NCBI GenBank assembly: GCA_006386115.1
Contig: VFIW01000045.1
Span: 292,194 to 356,193 of the forward strand
DNA: 64,000 nt
Origin: Globisporangium splendens
Taxonomy: Eukaryota > Oomycota > Peronosporomycetes > Pythiales > Pythiaceae
Direction of reading: 5' to 3'
In this document: positions 33,701-42,729 of the stretch, one piece after another
Layout: the number at the start of each line of letters is the position of its first letter
Numbering within the stretch: the first letter of the stretch is position 1
Program-made: the position numbers and the translations under genes
Notes under the pieces: model-generated
Seen by the model: only the letters and a program-made list of their open reading frames with translations
Database searches by the model: none
Told to the model about the DNA's origin: nothing

Positions 33701-34615
33701 CCTAACTGCTCCAGCGTCCCTGAAGAAAGATACTGGCACGTTCAACAGGTTGCAAACCGGGTTGTTTTTAAAGGAAATCTCACGTGAACGAACGTGCGCT
33801 GTACAGGAGTGATGTACAGTGATATGTTTACTGCAACGACTTGCATGCATTCACCATTGGCGCTTCAGAGGCTGATTCCGAGGTTCCTATGTAAACACAC
33901 ACAAATTCATGATAATTCCAAATGCCACATGAAAAATTTCAACGAGCATGCTTACCAGCATGAACAGATGTCGAGACAGTCGAACGGCGTGTTGGCGGTG
34001 ATGACAATGGGTCATTTGTCTCACCAAATGGCTGAGAGAACGATTCGAAGACGAGAGATTCAACGCCGACAGTGCCACAGCTAGAACTTGGGAATATGGC
34101 AATGCTGATGCTGGAGACGTTTGTGCCGTGGTCAACTCTTTTGCTGTGGCAAGTCTGCTGTCAATCAAACTGTGGGAATGACGACTACAGACTCTTGACC
34201 ACGCTCTTTTCGCCTCGTTTTGCTATCTACGTTATATCATCGGCGCCTATTTGTATAAAAGACTTGAAGCGCTATCTCAGTATGTCCTTGTTGATTATTC
34301 TGGTCAAGGGTGTGACCCACTCCTGCATTTGTGTCACGGTACTCGACTAACTTGCACACGGTGTGAGCAACTTGTGCTCAGGTACTACACACAGGATGCC
34401 CGACCCTCGTAAGCGCGTGTAAGGACTGACAATGCGTGGCAGACCTTCGTGTGCGTGCACACCTGAAATCCAGGATTGAAATCCGCTTAGCAGTGATTGG
34501 TCTGTTGTAAAAAAATGACCGTTACGACATATCATTGTAAGTACTTTATGTTAAGTACGCAACCGTACTTAACACTTATCTTCCGAAAAGAAAAAAACCA
34601 TTGAACCACTTTAAC
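30759..34615 (-). mobile_element. Tyrosine-recombinase transposon, copy 2 (inverted)
   Basis: Reverse complement of 26631-30487. Its outer (5') end stops at CCACTTTAAC 34615, so it lacks the outer 32 bases of the terminal repeat seen in copy 1. Its inner terminal repeat is partly hidden by the gap. Confidence 0.7.
31525..33530 (-). pseudogene. Tyrosine recombinase of Crypton-like element, copy 2
   Basis: The same two frames as copy 1 (33530 to about 32874, and to 31525), with the same catalytic motifs and the same one-base break at the C-run near 32874-32877. Identical translation indicates either very recent duplication or an assembly duplicate. Confidence 0.7.
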
Positions 34616-35106
34616 TCGCACAGAGAACAAAAGGGAAAACACCTTCGTATTTACTCAAGGTTGCGAGGTTTAATAGCGAGGTTTTTTCATACAGGAGATG
34701 CAGAGTGATGCTCGCTGCAAGAACATAGCACGAGCTGGATCTTTCCACCCTTTTGGGTACTAAATGGACCATGGAACGGCGCGGTTGAGTGGACTCGATG
34801 GAGTGAGCGCGGCGGGTGGGTGGGAATGGTCTCGTGAGGACAGAGCCAGGTGTCGTCGGACAGTGCGTGCTTTCACCTGGTTGTGTGCGGTTGATGCAAC
34901 AACGGCACGTGTTGCAGCAGTACGACGCACTGGGGTCTCATTAGAGGACCTCCAGAGACATTTGACATGCCCACGACAGCGAGCGCATTGAGTCAAGCTC
35001 ATACATGTCAAGCGTATCCAGAGCAGCCGCTAAGTGTCACACTCGGTGAAAAGGAACAGGATCAGAAAGATGCACAAGTTGAGCGAAAACGAAACGACGC
35101 GAAGAG
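34616..35106. other. Region between inverted repeat and small hypothetical gene
   Basis: No gene recognised. Short open stretches on both strands have no motif. Confidence 0.45.
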
Positions 35107-35568
35107 TCAGGATGCCGCTGCCAAGCAGCAGTCTGTTTTGGGCGGCCAGCTGACGACCGCATGCCCCCAAACAGAGTCACTCTGCAAGACACGAACCGTT
35201 CGTGTACCTCTCTCCATTCGCTAAAGCTCCATGTAATGTTCAACCTTCTTTTTGTTTGTTTGTTTTAGTGAGGTATATTATGTTACATCGAAAGTGGACA
35301 AGATATCCTACATCTATCACATGCAACTCACCAGCATTTTTCCCATCTTCACCAACGCCTCAAGACGCAAAGCAGATGATCCACCATGCCGTTTCGCACG
35401 CAGAGCAGCCAATGCCGCCCGCCATTTCGTCGCTATGACAGGAAGGTCACGCCCATCCACTATCATGTCGAGGACTCGGAGCCAATGGTTGCCGTCCATA
35501 CTGAAGGAACGATTGTTACCTTTCGCGAAAAGATCCATTGTGCCAGAATGTTGGTACATTCGTACCAT
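35107..35568 (-). CDS. Small hypothetical protein, two exons
   Basis: Exon 1 is 35568-35332 (start MVRMYQHSGTMDLF; an upstream in-frame ATG exists at 35643). Exon 2 is 35220-35107, joined in phase 0 across GTGAGT..TTTAG, for 116 residues. The middle (GNHWLRVLDMIVDGRDLPVI, then ATKWRAALAALRAKRHGG) has ordinary protein composition and a helical look. It is divergent from CPSF3, with starts less than 100 bp apart, so the two would share a promoter. No family recognised; it may also be a chance frame. Confidence 0.35.
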
Positions 35569-35657
35569 ATCGAGAGGTGGTCTCCCTGGACCGACTGACC
35601 TCCTTTCCCAGGCACGCGTGCGCATTCCCATAAACGCACACAAGGAGAAAAGAGCGG

Positions 35658-37919
35658 ATGGCGAAGCGCAGACTGGCTGAGGAGGCTGCGGATGAGCGCC
35701 ACATCATGCGCATCATGCCGCTGGGCGCCGGCAACGAGGTCGGGCGCTCGTGCATCGTGCTCAAGTTCAAGGGCAAGACCATCATGCTCGACTGCGGCGT
35801 GCACCCGGGCTACTCGGGTCACGGCAGCCTGCCGTTCTTCGACGGCGTTGAGGCCGAGGAGATCGACCTGCTGCTCATCACGCACTTCCACATCGACCAC
35901 GTCGCGGCGCTGCCGCACTTCACGGAGAAGACGAACTTCAAGGGTCGCGTGTTCATGACGCACCCGACGAAAGCCGTGATGCAGATGATGCTGCGCGACT
36001 TCCTGCGCGTGTCCAACATCTCGGTTGACGACCAGATCTACGACGACAAGGACCTGAACAACTGCGTCGCGAAAGTGGAGATTATTGACTTCCACCAGGA
36101 GAAAATGCACAATGGCATCAAGTTCACGCCGTACAATGCCGGCCACGTGCTTGGCGCGTGCATGTACTTGATCGAGATCGGTGGCGTCAAAGTGCTGTAC
36201 ACGGGGGACTATTCGCTCGAGAACGATCGCCACTTGATGGCGGCCGAGTTGCCTGCGTGCTCACCCGATGTGCTGATCGTCGAGTCCACGTACGGTGTCC
36301 AGGTTCACCAGTCGGTTGTCGAGCGCGAAGGTCGCTTTACAGGCCAAGTCGAAGCCGTCGTTCGTCGTGGCGGGCGATGCCTTATCCCCGTGTTTGCGCT
36401 GGGAAGAACCCAGGAATTGCTGCTCATTCTGGATGAGCACTGGCAAGCGCACCCGGATTTGCAAGATATTCCGATCTATTTCGCATCGAAATTGGCGGCG
36501 AAGGCTCTGCGCGTGTACCAGACGTACATCAACATGATGAACGACCGCATTCGCAAGCAGATCGCGATCTCGAACCCGTTCCAGTTTGAGCACATCTCAA
36601 ACTTGAAGAGCATGGACGATTTCGATGACTCTGGTCCGTCGGTGGTCATGGCGAGTCCTGGTATGCTCCAAAGCGGTGTGTCCCGCCAGCTTTTCGAGCG
36701 CTGGTGTTCGGATAAGCGCAACGCGTGCTTGATCCCAGGTTACGTTGTCGAAGGCACGCTCGCGAAAAAGATTCTTTCTGAACCGACAGAGATCGTCGCA
36801 CTGGATGGACGCGTGATCCCGATGAACTGTACGGTCGAGTACATTTCTTTCTCGGCTCACGCCGATTTCGTGGGCACGAGTGGGTTTGTGGAGAAATTGG
36901 TGCCACCAAACATTGTCTTGGTGCACGGTGAGAAAAACGAAATGATGCGTCTCAAGTCGGCTCTCAACAAGAAATTCAACGACCCGAAGATCTACCACCC
37001 GAACATCTTCACCCCAGCCAACATGCAAGAAATTGTACTCGAGTTCAAGGGCGAGAAAATCGCCAAGGCGATCGGAGGTCTTGCGAGTGAACAACCCCAG
37101 AACGGCAAAGTGATCTCTGGATTGCTGGTCGAAGTGGACTCGCACACCCACTTGATGCACAAAGAAGACCTGTCGACCTACACAAAGTTGATCTCGGGCA
37201 CGATCACGCAACGCCAGCACGTACCGTTTGAGTATCATTCGTTCGACGTGCTGCTCACATTTATCAAGCAAATGTACGAGGATGTGCAGCACTTGGAGAG
37301 CCGCATCATCGTGTGCGAGCAAGTTGTCGTTACGAGAGCTGCGCCAGACAAGATCTTGGTGGAATGGACATCGGCGCCGACGGCGGATATGATTGCCGAC
37401 TCGGTGATCGCGCTCGCAATGCATGCCCAAGCAAGTCCTGCTAGTTTCAAGCTGAGTGGTCACCCAACAGCTGCTTGTCCGCACGATCACTCAAAGAAAA
37501 GCGACAGCGATGACCACAAGCATGCTCGCGAAGCGGAAGAAGAGGTTCCAATCAAGAAAGGAGCAGAAGAAATCGTCGAAGACGTGAAGATGAAGTTTGA
37601 AGAAGCGTTGATCAAGCAGGAAGTGCCGTCGGAACTGGAGACACCATCCGAGTTGGAGAAAGCAGCCAAGGAGTTGGGTGAAGCCGACCAAGAGGCACTC
37701 AACCTCTTGATTGTGTTCCGCTTGCTCAAGGATCAGTATGGTGACGCGGATCTCGACTTTGAGACCAACAAGATCCACATTCGTACGCCAAGCGGGCTCG
37801 CAGCGACGGTTGACCATGTCACCCAGGAGATTGAGTGCACCGACGACGCGTTCAAGCTCAAGCTGCGCGAAACAGTGCAGCGCATCGAGAACGCGCTCAA
37901 GCCTATCTCGGTCTCGTAA
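35658..37919 (+). CDS. CPSF3: Cleavage and polyadenylation specificity factor subunit 3 (CPSF73)
   Basis: The endonuclease that cuts pre-mRNA at the poly(A) site, in the nucleus. One exon, 753 residues. The metallo-beta-lactamase signature is complete: THFHIDH at residues 75-81, with LDCGVHPG before it and GHVLGACMY and YTGDYSLENDRHL after it. The beta-CASP part follows (VESTYGVQVHQ, PVFALGRTQELL, ASPGMLQSGVSR, FSAHADF). The C-terminal 200 residues have the CPSF73-100 tail, with a His/Lys/Glu-rich insert (SKKSDSDDHKHAREAEEE) that is longer than in animals. All zinc ligands I can identify are present, so it should be active. Confidence 0.95.
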   Translation: MAKRRLAEEAADERHIMRIMPLGAGNEVGRSCIVLKFKGKTIMLDCGVHPGYSGHGSLPFFDGVEAEEIDLLLITHFHIDHVAALPHFTEKTNFKGRVFMTHPTKAVMQMMLRDFLRVSNISVDDQIYDDKDLNNCVAKVEIIDFHQEKMHNGIKFTPYNAGHVLGACMYLIEIGGVKVLYTGDYSLENDRHLMAAELPACSPDVLIVESTYGVQVHQSVVEREGRFTGQVEAVVRRGGRCLIPVFALGRTQELLLILDEHWQAHPDLQDIPIYFASKLAAKALRVYQTYINMMNDRIRKQIAISNPFQFEHISNLKSMDDFDDSGPSVVMASPGMLQSGVSRQLFERWCSDKRNACLIPGYVVEGTLAKKILSEPTEIVALDGRVIPMNCTVEYISFSAHADFVGTSGFVEKLVPPNIVLVHGEKNEMMRLKSALNKKFNDPKIYHPNIFTPANMQEIVLEFKGEKIAKAIGGLASEQPQNGKVISGLLVEVDSHTHLMHKEDLSTYTKLISGTITQRQHVPFEYHSFDVLLTFIKQMYEDVQHLESRIIVCEQVVVTRAAPDKILVEWTSAPTADMIADSVIALAMHAQASPASFKLSGHPTAACPHDHSKKSDSDDHKHAREAEEEVPIKKGAEEIVEDVKMKFEEALIKQEVPSELETPSELEKAAKELGEADQEALNLLIVFRLLKDQYGDADLDFETNKIHIRTPSGLAATVDHVTQEIECTDDAFKLKLRETVQRIENALKPISVS

Positions 37920-38078
37920 AGAGTCCTTTCAAAACACAAATGTCAGCAGAATCTTCTCCTAAAAAGCAAATTGGCGTGTACGTCAATCGTTTTCTATATA
38001 AGCTCACAAAAAAGTATTGTTTGGTTTTCCCTTTCTCTCTCCCTCTCTTTGTATGCCTTTGCTTTGAATACTGCTGCC

Positions 38079-39624
38079 CTACTCTTTTGGCAGTTTTTGC
38101 AATTCGCTTTCTTGCTGGAGCTTCTGTCGAGCGGCATACACTTCGTCCATGTTTAGCTCCGTGCCATCGCTCGCGATCACCGGATCAACCAGAGCCTTGC
38201 GGAACCACGTCGAGAAGCGTCCAAACGTATCGTTCTTCTTGCGAATCTCGTGTCCCACGTCGTTCGAGATCTCGAGCTGCGCATCCGGTGCCTTGCCTGG
38301 CTTGACCTGTCGGCGCGGGAGCATGATCTGCTTGGGGAAGTCCTGCGTGTTCGGATCGTACCCAAAGCCGCGCAGTGGCATGTTTGCCGTCTTCAGGATG
38401 TATTGGAACTGCTCGTCCGAGTAATGACGGAACGAACCGCCGATCTTCCCACTGCGTGGCACGTACGGACCCGAGTTTTCCCCGCTGGTCGCCATCACGT
38501 CGTGGATTCGTTGTTCCCACTCCGTGCCTTCCAAAGTCGGCTTGTCTGTGAGGAAGAGGAACACTCGGCGCATCGTTTCCGCTCTGTTTTGACAGCACAA
38601 ACAATAAAAACACACTGTGTGAGCCCTCACTCCTTCACGCTTCAGATAAGCAAATCATATATACGAACGCACCGGTGAACGAGCAAATCTTCGTAGCGAA
38701 CGACGATGATGGGGATGTCGACCTTGGACGTCCAGTAGCGGTGGAACTTCATCCACACATCGATTTCGTTGCGGACGAGACCGTCCCATCGGTCTGCGAA
38801 GCGCTCGTACTGGCTTTCGTGGAGACTCTTGTTGTGCGTATTGGTGAGCGTCATGTTGAAGTACGAGTCGATCGCGTCCCACGGGTTACGCACCACAAGG
38901 ATCGCCTTCTTGACGTTGAAAGGCTTCCAGCCCACACGTTCAGGAAAGTGAGTCTTCACGAACCACACAGACTCATCCACGACACCCTACGTATGCAGTT
39001 AGCACACAAAGAGGCACATGTACCGAGTAAGATCACAGGCATCTAAGCTGGAAGACGGCGCATTTGCTCACAGCACATGCCAAACATACCTCTCCTTTCA
39101 TGCCGTATTGCTGCAGCTCCTGACTGAGCGCTCGGTCTGGGCGCGTATCGCAGCCCGTGTACACGCCCGTGATTTTCTCCAAGAGCCCGCGCATGAGCGA
39201 GTTGCCCGATCGCGGGTAGCTCACAATCGCGATGCGTTCGCCATTCTGCTCACCGGACTCCAACCACCGCAGCACCTGCTTCTCAGGTCCAGTAGCTGCA
39301 GCATTCGCCGCTGCCTGTCCAGGCATAGAGTCGTTGGCTGGCGCCTGAGGCTCGCCATTGCTGGTGAGCGCGCCTTGCGTGTCTGCGCCACTCATTAGTA
39401 CCAGCAGCTTCCGTGCGACGATCACGAAAGGATTCCAATTCAAGTTGAGCTGCACACTGCGCGCGCATTCCCAGCAATACACAGAGAGCAGAATGGTCAG
39501 ATCTCGTACGCTGAGCTTACACTGAAGCCCATATGTATACGCACATGAGCCGCGGGAAGTAGAGAAGCACTTGGAGGTAGAGCCGCAGCAGGTAGAGTCC
39601 GTCGCCCACGACGCCTTTCTTCAT
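38079..39624 (-). CDS. Sulfotransferase family protein with N-terminal hydrophobic segment
   Basis: Exons 39624-39545, 39456-39090, 38986-38673 and 38583-38079 join in frame and give 421 residues. The N-terminus (GLYLLRLYLQVLLYFPRL) is hydrophobic, like a Golgi signal anchor. The 5'-PAPS loop is IAIVSYPRSGNSLMRGLLE and the 3'-phosphate motif is VVRNPWDAIDSYFN (R-x-P...S). This fits a carbohydrate/protein sulfotransferase that uses PAPS, nearest in style to WSCD-type enzymes (YPRSGNSLMR, then TGVYTG). The acceptor is unknown. The last exon supplies the C-terminal helical part with IPIIVVRYEDLL just before it. It is convergent with CPSF3, 160 bp apart. Confidence 0.82.
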
Positions 39625-40534
39625 CCCCAGATCGCTTGGCCAACGGCTTCTGTTCTGCTAGTACAGCGTGACATGCACCAATGGCGACGAATGTACCGCT
39701 GACAGTGGTACATTTGCTCTCTCGAAATGTACATTAAAAATAATAATAAACCATGTTCATCTTGGTTCCGCAACATGAACTCTGCGGCACTGGATATTGC
39801 TGCTCATGATGGACGGTAAATACCGGTAGCGGACGGACTTTTTTTGGACCCAAGCTGCATCGTCCGAGTTGGAGAACGTCGAGCTATCTGTGCCATCAAG
39901 CTGCCATTCCCATTCAGCCAGGTCACCAACGCGTTCACAGCTTTTACACAAATGACGATCATCCGAACCGAGCCCACCAAGATCCTCAGCTGGTGCATGT
40001 CATGGACGGCATCGAGGAAATGTTTGCGCCTCTGCTTCTCGACATCACGATAGAATGTGGAGGCTCGTTGGGCGAAACGTGAGCTGTAGGGTGACTCACA
40101 GACCAGGACAGGAAATGCGGGATGAACCAACATCCGAGCCACTTGCTGTCAGTCTCGTGGGTTGTCTCTCTGTTTCAAGTAGGGAGAGTGGCGTTCCTGC
40201 CGCGTGCTGCGAATTCTTGCAAGTGTGTATCCAGGATAACTGGGAATGTGACGTCACAGACATCCCTGAAACCGAGATCCAGCCATTACAGGCACTCCTT
40301 TTAACCCCTCATTCACCACACACAATTTTAACGCTGTGCGTCGAAAATAGTCGCCAGCACAGTACCACTTGTGGCCAAAATTGTTTGTGATGGGAGTCTC
40401 TGGTCACAGACAAATGTTCGCCATGGTGGACAGACTTGCGCAACCGTAAGCATCTCGATCACCCAACCCACAACTCTCACACATCCTGTGTTGTTTTGTT
40501 TACTCTCCCAGGTTACGATAAATGCACGTGCTTT
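39625..40534. other. Intergenic region before copia insertion
   Basis: Promoter side of the sulfotransferase, then sequence with short frames on both strands and no recognised motif. It ends in the CAGAA target site. Confidence 0.45.
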
Positions 40535-40539
40535 CAGAA

Positions 40540-40817
40540 TGTTGAGGATACAGCCTGACGGATGTAGATGGAAGAAGAACAACAGTGATGGCACGTGGCA
40601 AAACGAGAAGTGCCGTAGGCTTCTCTGTGTGCGCGTGTGTATTTTATAGTGTTGAGAATAATTGGTTGTGGACCCTATGTAAATATTAGTGTGGTATACA
40701 CTATGTTGGGCATGTCTCCTTTTGACAGGGTAGAGAACCTGTATTACCCAATGGCACTAAATGGATTCGTAGAGGAAGTGGGTGACAAATGATGGGCTGA
40801 TTCGTATTTGTCCAACA
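40540..40817 (-). repeat. 3' LTR of copia element (left side)
   Basis: 278 bp with TG..CA ends; same sequence as 47336-47613. Confidence 0.92.
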
Positions 40818-40818
40818 G

Positions 40819-40825
40819 CCTCCCC
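40819..40825 (-). other. Polypurine tract of copia element
   Basis: The minus strand reads GGGGAGG next to the 3' LTR; short but correctly placed. Confidence 0.5.
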
Positions 40826-41151
40826 GAATCAGCCAATTAGATGCATGGGAAAGGTCCGTTGGGTTCAGTGAGAAGAGTCGCCCCTTTTTATGGTTTTGTC
40901 CAATCAGAGACAAGAGCTCTCTGTTTTTGATTTGATGGGTGCGAGTCACTGATCATTTGAGAATTTTCTCATTGGGGAGAACGTCAGTATCCCTCTGAAG
41001 GACGGCCCAGGGCGCGCATTGAGTTCGTCGTCGATTGCTCACACCACCTTCTGTTGTTCGTCAGGCTAGTCACACATAAGCCCTACATTTGCGGGTGAGC
41101 TCCCTTGTGATTTTTCACTTGTGGAGGTCTCAAGCAGGCAGTGTGGCAACT

Positions 41152-42627
41152 ATGGCCCGAATGACAAGAGCGCGGCGAGAAGCATTGGCTCGATTCGGTG
41201 CGATGTTTCTGACGTATAGTGAAGATCCCTCGCCACCAAGCTCGCCATTGTCAAGCGAAGGTAAAGTCAACTCAATTGAAGCTATTGATGGTTCTGCCTC
41301 CAGTGTGGAGATTGCCAGTGTTACGACGAACGTGGTTTTGGTCGCCGACGAGAACCCGCCAAATGTAGTGACAATGGCGAACGGCGGTTCTGCAGTTTGT
41401 GAGGATCCGCCGAGTGAATTGCTTGGCGTTCGTGTCGATCCTGCTGCGGGCGAGAATCCGCGGGCATCCATTCAGGATAATGAATGTGAGTCTCCACTCC
41501 CAGTTCAGTCGTGCGCAAATAGGCGAACACGACGGTTGAGGATTGTTGAAAGTGATTCTGAGGAGGAGACGAAGTCAGCGGAGTCCCAGTGCCACGAGTG
41601 CGTTCCAAGTCAAGTGTCTGGGAAGCGCAGACGCGCACCAATCTTCGACGAGTCTAGCGACGACTCTGAAGATAATTGGCTGCCAATGGAGCATGTTGGC
41701 GGCTCGCATAAGAGGTCCCAGCGCAGTCGACATCAAGCTGCTGTTGAGACAAGCGATGATTCCGATCCAGAGTTTGTGGCTTCGCTACTCGCGCCTGAGG
41801 ACGTCGGTCAGTCTGCATCAGCTGACATCGATACTGAAGGTCTTTACATCTTCCTCCGCGCTAACGACTATCGGTTGAAGATTGTCAACGGCGTTGAGGT
41901 TGAGCAGTTCCATGTTGTGTGGCTCGAGCCAAACGACAAGGCAACTGGGAAGGCAAGGACTTCAACGACTTGGGAACCAGAGGAATCGTTTGCTATGACC
42001 GAGGATGGCAAGGATGCTATTGAAATCCTCCGCAAGTTTAATCGAGCGCGTTTGACCAAGCCAAGCTTGACTTTCGATCAGTTCATCAAGACGCCAGAGA
42101 TGAGAAGGGGTATGACTGCCGACGATGACGGCTTGTGTGTCTTCAACAGCCTAAAGCTCGTCCTTGAGTTGGCTAGTGTGAACGTCGGTCCGTTCGACAA
42201 AGCGTTTGAATCATTCAAGTCCAAGAAGAAGGAGAAGAACGTCAATCTCTCGGACGGCGTCAACCATAAGGCATTGTGTGAATTTGCGAAAATAATCACC
42301 AAGCTCGGCGTCAATCTTTCGTTGCAAGATTTCAAGAATAGAGTGACGTCGGCCATATGTGGGCCGGACAGGCTGCTGGAGGTTCCGCTCTCAGATGGCA
42401 TCTATTTGGTGGGTGCTTACGACCAGAGCAGCCCACCTGTTGGACATTGCTTTGCGCTATCTGTTGAAGCCGGCACATTCTATATGGTGGAGAAGCGCCA
42501 GGGGATTGCTCGGTTCAAGCTTGGAAGGTTTGGCGAGGTCAACGTATATGGAGAATGGATCCACGAGATTCGCTTTGTTCTCCCCGTCGTTGTCAGGCTC
42601 AATAAAGGCAAGAAATCCTTCAAGTAG
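41152..42627 (+). CDS. Opposite-strand accessory ORF in copia element: chromodomain-like plus cysteine-protease-like
   Basis: 491 residues from ATG 41152 (MARMTRAR), on the strand opposite gag-pol, between the pol end and the 3' LTR, so inside the insertion. Residues 1-230 are acidic/Ser-rich and disordered with basic clusters (RRTRRLRI, GKRRRAP) that could be nuclear signals. Residues about 235-305 resemble a chromodomain: YIFLRANDYRLK, EQFHVVWLEP, TTWEPEESF and a closing helix. Residues about 325-490 look like a papain/OTU-type cysteine protease: DDDGLCVFNSLK (Cys in a D-G-x-C context) and VGHCFALSVEAGTFYMVE (His in a G-H-x-F context). The frame is fully open. A start near 41161 is also possible. 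I know no standard copia protein of this kind. Confidence 0.6.
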   Translation: MARMTRARREALARFGAMFLTYSEDPSPPSSPLSSEGKVNSIEAIDGSASSVEIASVTTNVVLVADENPPNVVTMANGGSAVCEDPPSELLGVRVDPAAGENPRASIQDNECESPLPVQSCANRRTRRLRIVESDSEEETKSAESQCHECVPSQVSGKRRRAPIFDESSDDSEDNWLPMEHVGGSHKRSQRSRHQAAVETSDDSDPEFVASLLAPEDVGQSASADIDTEGLYIFLRANDYRLKIVNGVEVEQFHVVWLEPNDKATGKARTSTTWEPEESFAMTEDGKDAIEILRKFNRARLTKPSLTFDQFIKTPEMRRGMTADDDGLCVFNSLKLVLELASVNVGPFDKAFESFKSKKKEKNVNLSDGVNHKALCEFAKIITKLGVNLSLQDFKNRVTSAICGPDRLLEVPLSDGIYLVGAYDQSSPPVGHCFALSVEAGTFYMVEKRQGIARFKLGRFGEVNVYGEWIHEIRFVLPVVVRLNKGKKSFK

Positions 42628-42729
42628 ATTGTTGGCTAGATGTAGTCAATGGCGAGGGGTAGTCCTTTGGTGAACTAGTACTGTAATTCAATCAATATTA
42701 CGTTTTTATCAACATTTGTTGTTGTTAAT

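Larger units (their letters stand above)
26631..34615. repeat. Perfect 3.86 kb inverted repeat around a gap
   Basis: Arms 26631-30487 and 30759-34615 are reverse complements wherever I compared them (positions sum to 61246), including identical long ORFs. The match ends sharply at GTTAAAG/CTTTAAC on the outer side. The centre (30623) lies in the N run. Confidence 0.8.

Noticed and set aside
35463..37490. Minus-strand frames of 256 and 297 codons opposite CPSF3
   Set aside because: Shadow frames of a highly conserved gene.
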